DNA of 24,046 bases, taken from IMG/VR virus record IMGVR_UViG_3300042691_003303, positions 1 through 24,046 of that record; one strand, 5' to 3'. Position 1 is the first letter of the stretch; each line of letters starts with the position of its first letter. The stretch is from a virus. Made by a program: the position numbers and the translations under genes. A model generated the notes under the pieces. It did not search any database, was not told where the DNA came from, and saw nothing but the letters and a program-made list of their open reading frames with translations. Of the stretch, positions 6,813 to 14,374 are shown piece by piece.

Positions 6813-7976
6813 ATGCCAATCAACCCATCACCCTACATCCAATACGGCGGTCTTTGGACGGCATCTCAGCAAGCAGACGCTAAAGCTGCGGGTACTTGGC
6901 CCGTGCCTCCTGTGCCGTATTTATACACTTGGGGTATAGGCACTGATGGTCGAATTGGTGACAATGCTACAACGGATCGTTCATCACCAGTACAAATTGG
7001 TAGTTTAACAACTTGGCTTGAGGTAGCAGCAGGATACAGTTACTTTAGTGCGTCTATTAAAACAGACGGCACATTATGGACATGGGGTCAAAGTAATGTG
7101 AGTTACGGACAACTTGGTTTAGACAATACAACCAATTATTCTTCACCAAAACAAGTCGGAGCATTAACCAACTGGTCAAAAATACAGTGCGGTGGAAACT
7201 CTATGCTGGCACTAAAAACGGACGGTACGATTTGGTCTTGGGGTAATGGTGCAGATAGCCAATTAGGGTTAGGAAATACAACATCCTATTCTTCACCAAA
7301 ACAAATTGGCTCTCTCACAAATTGGGCATATATTTCTTGTATGTTAGATTCATGCTCCACAATTAAAAACGATGGTTCTTTATGGGTTTGGGGTAGAAAT
7401 ACTTTTGGTGGGCTTGGTAATGGTAATACAACAAATGTTAATTCACCTATTCAAATTGGCGCTTTAACTAATTGGAGCAAAGTTGCTAATTCTGGTTTTC
7501 ATACAATTGCTGTTAAAACCGATGGCACATTATGGTCATGGGGTTATAACGTTAATGGTCAACTTGGGCTAAATAACACTACAAATTACTCATCTCCTGT
7601 TCAGGTTGGTGCGTTAACTAATTGGGCTAATGTTGCAGCGCATGGAACTTTTTCGTTTGCTCTTAAAACAGACGGAACAATATGGGCTTGGGGTAATAAC
7701 AGTAGTGGACAGTTGGGCTTAGGAAATACAACTAACTATTCATCTCCAAAACAAATAGGTGCGTTAACCACTTGGTCAAAAATTGCGGTTCGTTTAAACG
7801 GGTCATTTGCCATAAAAACCGATGGCACTTTGTGGACTTGGGGAAACGGGGCAAACGGGCAAAATGGTGTTGGTAATATAACAAACTATAGTTCGCCAAT
7901 TCAAGTAGGATCATTAACATCTTGGAATAATATTGCAGGAAATAGATCCGCTGGGATTGGCATTGCAAGAATTTAA
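6813..7976 (+). CDS. RCC1-repeat beta-propeller protein A2
   Basis: 387 residues with seven RCC1-type repeats after an N-terminal domain of about 39 residues (PSPYIQYGGLW, then AAGTWPVPPVP). This N-terminal domain differs from that of A1 but is shared with the protein at 10888, so it is probably a specific docking region. The repeats have the LGLGNTTNYSSPKQVGALTNW scaffold and KTDGTLWSWG. Repeat 1 is atypical (RIGDNATTDRSSP) and repeat 3 has KNDGSLWVWG, a small drift. The start is TAATATG, 1 nt after the A1 stop, so the two are probably made together. Likely a virion-surface propeller; the ligand is unknown. Confidence 0.85.
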   Translation: MPINPSPYIQYGGLWTASQQADAKAAGTWPVPPVPYLYTWGIGTDGRIGDNATTDRSSPVQIGSLTTWLEVAAGYSYFSASIKTDGTLWTWGQSNVSYGQLGLDNTTNYSSPKQVGALTNWSKIQCGGNSMLALKTDGTIWSWGNGADSQLGLGNTTSYSSPKQIGSLTNWAYISCMLDSCSTIKNDGSLWVWGRNTFGGLGNGNTTNVNSPIQIGALTNWSKVANSGFHTIAVKTDGTLWSWGYNVNGQLGLNNTTNYSSPVQVGALTNWANVAAHGTFSFALKTDGTIWAWGNNSSGQLGLGNTTNYSSPKQIGALTTWSKIAVRLNGSFAIKTDGTLWTWGNGANGQNGVGNITNYSSPIQVGSLTSWNNIAGNRSAGIGIARI

Positions 7977-7991
7977 ACAGAGGAAAACGTT

Positions 7992-9764
7992 TTGAAGAAA
8001 ACATTGCACTTTTTATCAGGAATACCAAGAAGCGGTTCTACCGTCTTGGCAGCGATTCTAAATCAGAATCCAATGACGCACGTCAGCACTACATCTGGTT
8101 TGGTACACGCCTTAGATGGACTTGCCAATACTTGGCACTCCGCTGGTCTACTAAATGAGAATGACCCAGAGCGTAAACTCCTTGCCCAGACGATGCGTGG
8201 CACGATTGATGCGTTCTACGAGTCTACTGATAAGCCTGTGATTATTGATAAAGGGCGTGGCTGGCCCGTGCCTGTGATTATGCAAGCGATGGGTCAAGTG
8301 CTACAGCACAAGCCTAAGATTATTGCGACTGTTCGTTCTGTGCCAGACTGTATGGCATCGTTTGTGCGGATTGCTAAACCAGCCGATTTAGATGAGTTTA
8401 TGCACTCTGGGCAGCTTGCCGACCATTTGAAGGCGGCGTACATCTCGTTGCAAGAAGGCTATCAGTTTATGCCTGAGTGCTTTCTCTTTATTGAGTACGA
8501 AGACCTATTGGCAAACCCAAAGGCACAATTAGACCGTATCCATGAGTTCTTAGAGTTGCCAGCGTTTGATTACGACCTGTCTAATATTGACGGCTCCTCA
8601 GTAAAAGAAGACGATGAGAACCTACATGGTTACTCTGGAATGCACGATGTCAAACCCGTCTTGGCACGGCAACACAATGAGTCGCCAAAAGACGTACTAA
8701 AGAACCACTACGCAGCATTCTGCCAGCCTGAGTTCTGGTTAGAAAAACCCCGTACCGTACCAGAGTTAACGGACTTAGATTTACAGTTAGCGGCATCGAC
8801 CGCTGGTGATTTTGTAGAAGGCTGGAGATTAGCGCAGAAGTTAGAAGCCCAAGAGCCTAATAATCACCGTGCAGCGTACAACCGTGGCTGGTATTTGTTA
8901 CGGCAAGGGCAGATTCAAAAAGGTTATCAGTTGATGGATCGTGGTCGTTTGGTTGGTGTATTTGGTAACAAGCACCCAGAGACCGTGACTCAGCCGTGGG
9001 ATGGCAAAACAAAAGGCACAATCCTGCTGTATTTAGAAGGCGGTTTGGGGGATCAGATTCACCAAGTCCGTTATGCCAAAGACATCGCCGACCGTGGCAA
9101 TAAAGTCATCGTGGCGTGTACTGGGTCATTAGTTCCGATGTTTAACCAACTACCTGGCGTATCAGCTGCCGTCCAACATGGCGCTGAGTATGGGGTTTAC
9201 CATGACTACTGGGTAGCTGGTATGAGTGCGGTAGTACCTCTAGGTTACGAGTTAAAAGACTTGAAAGGCACGCCCTACATTGAGAAGCCAATTGCTATCA
9301 AAGGACGCAAGAAACGCATCGGTCTGCGCTGGCAAGGTAACCCAACATTCGAGCATGAGCATCACAAAAAGTTCCCGTATCAGTTAATGTTTGATGCGGT
9401 TAAGTCGGATGAGTACGAGTTTATCTCGCTCCAGCGTGATGAAGGTGCAGAGGCTTGCCCACCATGGGTTCGTCAAGTTCCATTAAATAGCTGGGAAGAT
9501 ACGAGAAACGCCATTGCCTCATGTGATTTGGTCATCTCTTCTTGCACATCAGTATCCCATCTATCCGCCGCTATGGGCGTTGAGACATGGGTAGTAACCC
9601 CAATCATGCCGTACTTCTTGTATGCGCTTGATGGTGAAAAAACACCATACTACAATAGCATGACGCTGATTCGTCAGGAAGTTTTTGGCGACTGGCAAGC
9701 CCCGTTTGACAAGATTAAAGCTAAACTAAACGCAACTAAACAACCCATAAGGATGGTCAGTTGA
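7992..9764 (+). CDS. Sulfotransferase-TPR-glycosyltransferase (GT9-like) fusion
   Basis: 590 residues with a TTG start (GAGG 8 nt upstream; MKKTLHFL follows). Residues 1-250 look like a sulfotransferase: P-loop GIPRSGSTVLA at 10-20, the place where PAPS phosphate binds, and IATVRSVPDCMASFVR at 111-126, corresponding to the 3'-phosphate-binding region (R115, S122). Residues about 265-325 are TPR-like. Residues 340-580 resemble a GT-B glycosyltransferase of the GT9/heptosyltransferase type, with GGLGDQIHQVRY, IGLRWQGNP and CDLVISSCTSVSHLSAAMGV. The protein could add sugar and sulfate to one acceptor. The gene splits the two RCC1 pairs and looks more GC-rich than them. The stop overlaps the next TTG start. 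Motif loss in either catalytic site cannot be excluded by eye. Confidence 0.8.
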   Translation: MKKTLHFLSGIPRSGSTVLAAILNQNPMTHVSTTSGLVHALDGLANTWHSAGLLNENDPERKLLAQTMRGTIDAFYESTDKPVIIDKGRGWPVPVIMQAMGQVLQHKPKIIATVRSVPDCMASFVRIAKPADLDEFMHSGQLADHLKAAYISLQEGYQFMPECFLFIEYEDLLANPKAQLDRIHEFLELPAFDYDLSNIDGSSVKEDDENLHGYSGMHDVKPVLARQHNESPKDVLKNHYAAFCQPEFWLEKPRTVPELTDLDLQLAASTAGDFVEGWRLAQKLEAQEPNNHRAAYNRGWYLLRQGQIQKGYQLMDRGRLVGVFGNKHPETVTQPWDGKTKGTILLYLEGGLGDQIHQVRYAKDIADRGNKVIVACTGSLVPMFNQLPGVSAAVQHGAEYGVYHDYWVAGMSAVVPLGYELKDLKGTPYIEKPIAIKGRKKRIGLRWQGNPTFEHEHHKKFPYQLMFDAVKSDEYEFISLQRDEGAEACPPWVRQVPLNSWEDTRNAIASCDLVISSCTSVSHLSAAMGVETWVVTPIMPYFLYALDGEKTPYYNSMTLIRQEVFGDWQAPFDKIKAKLNATKQPIRMVS

Positions 9765-10885
9765 GCTACCGTTACGATGCCTCTTTTATAAAGCCAGGGT
9801 TAAATACCTTAGTACAAGGTACGCCTACTTATTTACCTTATTTATACGCTTGGGGGCAAGGTACTAATGGTGGATTAGGTCTTGGTAACACCACTAATTA
9901 TTCCTCTCCAAAACAAGTAGGATCTTTATCTAATTGGGCGGATATTAGTTCAAGGTTTAACGTTACGTTTGCAGTTAAAACAGATGGGACGTTATGGGCT
10001 TGGGGCAACAATAACAGTGGTCAGCTTGGCTTGGGAGACACAACAAACAGATCTTCACCAGCTCAAGTTGGAGCATTAACCAATTGGTTGCAAGTATCTG
10101 CGGCATCTTATGTTGGGTATGCAATTAAAACAGACGGCACACTATGGTCTTGGGGGACTAATGGTTTTGGGCAACTAGGGCTTGGTAATACAAACAATTA
10201 TTCTTCGCCAAAGCAAGTTGGCTCACTTACAAATTGGTCAAAAATTGCAGCTGGTTCAGTTTATTGTGCATACGCCATAAAAACAGACGGAACCCTTTGG
10301 TTTTGGGGTTATGGTGGAAACGGTCAATCAGGATTAGGTAATGTAAATAATTATCTTAGTCCTAAACAAGTTGGCGCACTAACTAATTGGCTTCATATTT
10401 CTGGTGGCTCATATACTGCATTTGCTGTAAAAACAGACGGCACACTGTGGACGTGGGGAACAAATACTTCTGGTCAATTAGGACTTGGAAATACAACAAC
10501 ATATTCTTCGCCAAAACAGGTTGGTGCATTAACAATATGGAAAACTGGATCTAATTGGGCATCCATGGGAGCCATTACAACTGACGGAAGGCTTTATACA
10601 TGGGGACCAAATGGTTCTGGTCAATTAGGATATAACACTGGCGGAGGAAGCACATCTAGCCCACAACAGGTTGGTTCATTAACTAATTGGTCTCTTGTTT
10701 ATATGACTGCTCATGCTATTGCAGTTAAAACAGACGGTACATTATGGTCTTGGGGTAACAACGGGCAAGGTCAATTAGGTTTAGGTAACACAATAGATAG
10801 GTCATCTCCAAATCAAGTTGGCGCTTTAACTACTTGGTTAAAAGCATCTAATGGTTATAGCAATTCCTTTGGATTACTTTATTAA
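9761..10885 (+). CDS. RCC1-repeat beta-propeller protein B1
   Basis: 374 residues, seven RCC1-type repeats after a short N-terminal segment (SYRYDASFIKPG...LVQGTPTYLP) clearly related to that of the protein at 5669. The TTG start overlaps the stop of the sulfotransferase fusion (TTGA), with AAGGA about 8 nt upstream, so it is translationally coupled. Repeats 1-4 and 7 are regular. Repeat 5 has TTDGRLYTWG, and repeat 6 has a diverged loop (GYNTGGGSTSSPQQ). The C-terminus (NSFGLLY) matches the closing strand of A1 (RSFGLVI). Its role is probably that of the A1 protein with different variable loops: an exposed propeller on the particle that may bind host surface ligands. Confidence 0.85.
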   Translation: MSYRYDASFIKPGLNTLVQGTPTYLPYLYAWGQGTNGGLGLGNTTNYSSPKQVGSLSNWADISSRFNVTFAVKTDGTLWAWGNNNSGQLGLGDTTNRSSPAQVGALTNWLQVSAASYVGYAIKTDGTLWSWGTNGFGQLGLGNTNNYSSPKQVGSLTNWSKIAAGSVYCAYAIKTDGTLWFWGYGGNGQSGLGNVNNYLSPKQVGALTNWLHISGGSYTAFAVKTDGTLWTWGTNTSGQLGLGNTTTYSSPKQVGALTIWKTGSNWASMGAITTDGRLYTWGPNGSGQLGYNTGGGSTSSPQQVGSLTNWSLVYMTAHAIAVKTDGTLWSWGNNGQGQLGLGNTIDRSSPNQVGALTTWLKASNGYSNSFGLLY

Positions 10886-10887
10886 AT

Positions 10888-12060
10888 ATGCCAATAGTCT
10901 ACTCATACATCCAATACACAGGCATCTGGAAACTAGACGCTGCTAGTAAAGCCAAGGGCGCTGGTACTTGGCCCGTGCCACCTACACCTAAGTTATTTAC
11001 ATGGGGTAACAATGCTAATGGTCAACTAGGGCTTGGCAATACAACATCTTATTCATCTCCAAAACAACTTGGTAGTTTAACTAACTGGTCTGTTATAGCT
11101 ATTGGGGGAGATACTGGTAGTAATCAATACGTTTCGTCTGTAAAAACAGATGGCACACTATGGGCATGGGGTAGAAACGGCTACGGACAACAGGGCATAG
11201 GAACTACAACGGGTAATTCTTCTCCTGTACAAGTTGGGGCTTTAACAACATGGTTAACGGTAGCAAATGGCTATGGACATACATTAGCTATTAAAACTGA
11301 TGGCACACTATGGGCATGGGGTTTAAATAATACTGGTCAACTTGGTTTATCAAATTCATATAATTACTCCTCACCAGTCCAAGTTGGTGCTTTAACTAAT
11401 TGGTCGCAAGTATCCTGCGGTTATCTACATACAGCGTCTGTTAAAACTGATGGCACACTATGGACTTGGGGTTTAAATAGTAATGGGCAACTTGGTTTAG
11501 GAAACACAACAAACAGAAATTCTCCTGTTCAGGTTGGAGCATTGACTAATTGGTCTTTTGTAATGTGTGATAAGTATTCAACACTATCTATTAAAACAGA
11601 CGGCACTATTTGGTCTTGGGGCATGAATCCTTTTGGTAATTTAGGTCTTGGAAATCAAGCCTACTACTCATCTCCAAAACAAATTGGTGCGCTAACTAAT
11701 TGGTCTAAGGTATCTGCTTCAAATTATGCAGTGGGTGCTATTACAACTAGTGGTGCTTTATATGCATGGGGTCTTAATGATTTAGGTCAATTAGGCGTGG
11801 GAAATATAACTTATTACTCATCTCCGAAACAAGTCGGTGCATTAACCAATTGGCTTAATGTTTGTTCTGGTGCGTACTTTATGGTTGCTACAAAAACTGA
11901 TGGGACATTGTGGTCTTGGGGATCTGGTAATTCTGGGCGATTAGGTTTAGGCAACACAACTAACTATTCTTCACCAAAACAAGTCGGTGCTTTAACAACT
12001 TGGTCTTACATACCTAGAAGGTCTGCAAGTAATTTTATTTTAGCGATAGCAGCAACTTAA
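10888..12060 (+). CDS. RCC1-repeat beta-propeller protein B2
   Basis: 390 residues with seven RCC1-type repeats. The N-terminal domain (YSYIQYTGIWKLD, then GAGTWPVPPTPKLFTWG) is homologous to that of the protein at 6813. Repeat 1 has an insertion (IGGDTGSNQYVSS), repeat 2 deviates (QQGIGTTTGNSSP), and repeat 5 has TTSGALYAWG. The spacing to B1 (TAAATATGCCAAT) mirrors the A1/A2 junction (TAATATGCCAAT), showing that the pair was duplicated as a unit. No independent strong RBS is visible. Like the other three, it probably folds as a seven-bladed propeller exposed on the virion. An effector role inside the host cannot be ruled out from sequence. Confidence 0.85.
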   Translation: MPIVYSYIQYTGIWKLDAASKAKGAGTWPVPPTPKLFTWGNNANGQLGLGNTTSYSSPKQLGSLTNWSVIAIGGDTGSNQYVSSVKTDGTLWAWGRNGYGQQGIGTTTGNSSPVQVGALTTWLTVANGYGHTLAIKTDGTLWAWGLNNTGQLGLSNSYNYSSPVQVGALTNWSQVSCGYLHTASVKTDGTLWTWGLNSNGQLGLGNTTNRNSPVQVGALTNWSFVMCDKYSTLSIKTDGTIWSWGMNPFGNLGLGNQAYYSSPKQIGALTNWSKVSASNYAVGAITTSGALYAWGLNDLGQLGVGNITYYSSPKQVGALTNWLNVCSGAYFMVATKTDGTLWSWGSGNSGRLGLGNTTNYSSPKQVGALTTWSYIPRRSASNFILAIAAT

Positions 12061-12080
12061 TTTTTTCAAAGGAGCAAAAA

Positions 12081-12509
12081 ATGGCATTATATGTTCAAGT
12101 AGTAAACAACCAAATGGCACAGTGCATTGACACTACGCCGCCAGTACCAGTCGGGCAAGATGGCTGGAAGAACGCAATTGAGATCAAACCAACGCCAGTA
12201 CCTTATCGGCAAGGTCTAAACGGGCCAGTCTATGACTGCTCTAAAGATCCTGTTGAGATCGTATGGACGGTGTTTGATTACGACATCCCAACACGTAAGA
12301 GCAGCCAGCTTGGTCAAAACACCAGCCAGTACAACCAAGTCGTTGCACAGCAAGTTGCGTTGGAAACCAATAACAACCCAGACGATCATTATGATCCAGC
12401 CGTTGTAGCAGCCGCTCAAGCTCGCTACGAAGACTTGCGTACACAGATCAACGCAGCAACAACGCAAGAAGAGTTGGATGTAACTCAAGCAGAATTGAAC
12501 AACAACTAA
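12081..12509 (+). CDS. Unknown protein, possible fiber-assembly factor
   Basis: 142 residues. The N-terminal half (about 1-67) is compact with strand-like segments (LYVQVVNNQMAQCID, PVEIVWTVFDYDIP). The C-terminal half is Gln/Asn/Ala-rich and helical (AAAQARYEDLRTQINAATTQEELDVTQAELNN), probably a coiled coil. The layout of short globular domain plus helical tail, placed directly after the fiber/propeller genes, is like small tail-fiber assembly or attachment proteins, but I do not see a diagnostic motif. A strong RBS (AAAGGAGC) precedes the ATG. Confidence 0.7.
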   Translation: MALYVQVVNNQMAQCIDTTPPVPVGQDGWKNAIEIKPTPVPYRQGLNGPVYDCSKDPVEIVWTVFDYDIPTRKSSQLGQNTSQYNQVVAQQVALETNNNPDDHYDPAVVAAAQARYEDLRTQINAATTQEELDVTQAELNNN

Positions 12510-12549
12510 AGTATATAATCAACCCTTAGTCTTTTACTTTGGAGAAAGT

Positions 12550-13386
12550 ATGAAAAAGATATTAATCATGGGTTTACCAGGGTCAGGCAAAACATACCTA
12601 GCCCAAGCATTAAAGAAGTACTTGGAAGAACACGGCACAACCAGCGTAGGCAATGCTGAGATGCTTCCAATCACCGGGTTTAATGCTCGTGTGACTTGGT
12701 TCAATGCGGATGAAGTACGCAAGAAGTACAACGATTGGGATTTCTCAAAAGAAGGTAGAATCCGTCAATCTCTGCGCATGGCGCAGTTCGCTTTAGAAGC
12801 TGGTGGTGATTATGTGATTTGCGACTTTGTTGCTCCCTTAGTCGAGATGCGTAATAACTTCAAAGCCGACTGGACGATCTGGATGGACACCATCGATGCT
12901 GGTCGGTTTGAGGATACCAACAAAGCGTTCATCCCGCCAGAAGTCTATGACTTCCGTGTCACCGAGCAGAACTGCGAGAAATGGGCTGAGTTCATTGGCA
13001 ACCACATTATCGAGAACCGTAGACGACCCACATTTAATTGGCAAAAAGAAACCGTCCAAATGCTAGGCAGATGGCAACCATGGCACGCTGGTCACAGAGC
13101 GCTCTTTGAACGGGCGATTGCCAAAACTGGGCAAGTTGTGATCCAGATTCGTGACTGCCAAGGTTGGCAAGGATCAAACCCATTTGCGATTGAGCAAGTG
13201 AAGAGTTACATAAAACGAGATCTTGATCCGCTGTTTCAAGGTCAATACGAAATTCAAGTCGTGCCCAACATTGTGAACATTACATACGGGCGCGATGTGG
13301 GTTATAAGATTGAGCAAGAGGTGTTTGACAAAGCAATCCACGACATCTCAGCCACAAAGATACGTAAAACAATGGGAATTGAATAA
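12550..13386 (+). CDS. APS-kinase-like domain fused to an HxGH nucleotidyltransferase
   Basis: 278 residues. The N-terminal kinase (1-160) has a Walker A P-loop GLPGSGKT at 8-15, FNADEVRKKYNDWDFSKEGR and SLRMAQFALEAGGDYVICDFVAP, a pattern like adenylylsulfate kinase (the enzyme that makes PAPS) or a related P-loop kinase. The C-terminal domain (165-278) is a cytidylyltransferase/NMNAT-type nucleotidyltransferase: GRWQPWHAGH at 173-182 (HxGH) and ISATKIR at 266-272. If the kinase acts on APS, the product would feed the sulfotransferase at 7992. However, the second domain looks more like NadM/NadR-type adenylyltransferase than ATP sulfurylase, so an NAD-salvage role is a real alternative. RBS GGAGAAAGT precedes the ATG. 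Substrate specificity is unresolved. Confidence 0.8.
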   Translation: MKKILIMGLPGSGKTYLAQALKKYLEEHGTTSVGNAEMLPITGFNARVTWFNADEVRKKYNDWDFSKEGRIRQSLRMAQFALEAGGDYVICDFVAPLVEMRNNFKADWTIWMDTIDAGRFEDTNKAFIPPEVYDFRVTEQNCEKWAEFIGNHIIENRRRPTFNWQKETVQMLGRWQPWHAGHRALFERAIAKTGQVVIQIRDCQGWQGSNPFAIEQVKSYIKRDLDPLFQGQYEIQVVPNIVNITYGRDVGYKIEQEVFDKAIHDISATKIRKTMGIE

Positions 13387-13391
13387 CCATC

Positions 13392-13625
13392 ATGGGAATG
13401 CAAGAACTTTTAAACATCGGCATACCGATTATTTGCGGCGTGCTTGGTTGGTTCTGTCGTGAGCTTTGGACTGCCGTCCAAGAGCTCAAAGAAGACCTAG
13501 CCAAGCTCAGAGCAGAACTGCCGACCCACTACGTCAGTAAAGACGACTTTAATGATCGCTGGTATGAGGTGCTTAAAGCTCTGCATCGTATCGAAGATAA
13601 GTTAGATCAAAAGGTTGATAAATGA
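13392..13625 (+). CDS. Small membrane/coiled-coil protein in the lysis block
   Basis: 77 residues: one hydrophobic segment at about 7-21 (LNIGIPIICGVLGWF), then a charged heptad-like region (LWTAVQELKEDLAKLRAEL) and a second helix (RWYEVLKALHRIEDKLDQKVDK) separated by HYVSKDDF. This N-in single-TM plus coiled-coil layout resembles small phage lysis-block proteins that may be antiholins, spanin-like or holin partners. The RBS is weak; the start lies 5 nt after the kinase stop and ends in an ATGA overlap with the holin gene, so coupled expression with the holin is likely. The exact role is unknown. Confidence 0.75.
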   Translation: MGMQELLNIGIPIICGVLGWFCRELWTAVQELKEDLAKLRAELPTHYVSKDDFNDRWYEVLKALHRIEDKLDQKVDK

Positions 13626-13990
13626 TTATTGAATCCATTATTGGTGCTTTAGTACCAGTGGGGGTTGAAGGCATCAAACAACTAATCAATCGGTTTACTG
13701 GCGGTGTTAAACCCACCACGGTTGCCGAGCAGATTGAACTTGAGAAAATGGATATCAGTCGCATTGAGGCATTGGCTAGACTGGATAACCCATCTGGCAC
13801 ACCAAGCCAGTGGGTGGTCGATCTGCGTGCCTCCGCTCGTTACATTGGTGCGTTAGCTGTGATTGCCATTGGTATTAGCACCATCTTTTTAAATGTGCCA
13901 GAACAGATCCAACGTATCGGCATCGAGGCAGCCAACATTGCATTTGGTTTCTTGTTCGGTGCACGCATCATGGCTAACTTAAAAAAATAA
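13622..13990 (+). CDS. Holin, 3-TM family
   Basis: 122 residues, matching the three-transmembrane holin layout of the GTA-release family: an N-terminal hydrophobic/amphipathic helix (4-19, ESIIGALVPVGVEGIK), a cytoplasmic charged stretch (33-58), the characteristic SQWVVDLRASARYIGA (62-77), and two hydrophobic segments (about 73-91 and 98-116). Holins form membrane lesions that let endolysin reach the cell wall and set the time of lysis. It starts in an ATGA overlap with the upstream gene and ends in a TAATG overlap with the endolysin gene, a classic holin-endolysin order. Confidence 0.85.
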   Translation: MIIESIIGALVPVGVEGIKQLINRFTGGVKPTTVAEQIELEKMDISRIEALARLDNPSGTPSQWVVDLRASARYIGALAVIAIGISTIFLNVPEQIQRIGIEAANIAFGFLFGARIMANLKK

Positions 13991-14358
13991 TGCCATTTAC
14001 TTTATCACAGCGTTCTAAAGACAAAATGAAAGGTGTCGATCCACGATTGGTAAAAGTCGTGGAAGAAGCCATTACATTAACCGAAGTAGACTTTGGCGTT
14101 ACCGAAGGGTTACGAACCGAAGAACGACAAAAGGAGTTAGTCTCAAAAGGACTAAGCCAAACATTAAAATCCAAGCACTTAACTGGGCACGCAGTCGATG
14201 TAGTCGCCTTTGTGGATGGTAAGGTAACTTGGGAAAAGGAGTTTTACCATAAAATAGCCAATGCCATGAAAAAAGCAGCCGACAACCAGGGGACTAAAAT
14301 CCGCTGGGGTGGTGACTTTAAGAGCTTTTTTGATGGCCCCCATTTTGAGTTAGTTTAG
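13990..14358 (+). CDS. Endolysin, L-alanyl-D-glutamate peptidase (M15 family)
   Basis: 122 residues. The zinc-binding and catalytic motifs of VanY/T5-type peptidases are visible: SKHLTGHAVD at 61-70 gives ligands H63 and D70, seven residues apart as in the T5 endolysin (H66, D73), and DGPHFEL at 115-121 gives catalytic D115 and ligand H118 (compare D130 and H133 in T5). ITLTEVDFGVTEGLRTEERQKEL is the usual N-terminal part of this fold. The enzyme cuts the peptidoglycan stem peptide in the periplasm. There is no signal peptide, so it depends on the holin. The start overlaps the holin stop codon (TAATG). Confidence 0.9.
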   Translation: MPFTLSQRSKDKMKGVDPRLVKVVEEAITLTEVDFGVTEGLRTEERQKELVSKGLSQTLKSKHLTGHAVDVVAFVDGKVTWEKEFYHKIANAMKKAADNQGTKIRWGGDFKSFFDGPHFELV

Positions 14359-14374
14359 TACACTAACAAAAAAG

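Larger units (their letters stand above)
5669..7976 (+). repeat. Duplicated two-gene RCC1 unit, copy A
   Basis: Copy A consists of the genes at 5669 and 6813. The order, the two distinct N-terminal domains, the C-terminal endings of the first protein and the junction sequence are all shared with copy B at 9761-12060. The repeats encode 14 propeller blades. Codons for the conserved blade motifs are heavily diversified, so this is an old duplication. Confidence 0.8.
9761..12060 (+). repeat. Duplicated two-gene RCC1 unit, copy B
   Basis: Copy B consists of the genes at 9761 and 10888, again 14 blades, separated from copy A by the sulfotransferase-glycosyltransferase gene. See copy A for the shared features. 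Loop segments differ between the two copies while the scaffold motifs are nearly constant. Confidence 0.8.

Noticed and set aside
5669-12060. Diversity-generating retroelement driving RCC1 loop variation
   Set aside because: No reverse transcriptase gene, and no template/variable repeat pair with adenine-specific changes in the window; variation spans many repeats.
12514-12519. TATAAT box before the kinase gene
   Set aside because: The only -35-like match (TTGAAC at 12495-12500) has a 13-nt spacer, too short for a sigma-70 promoter; the sequence is AT-rich by composition.
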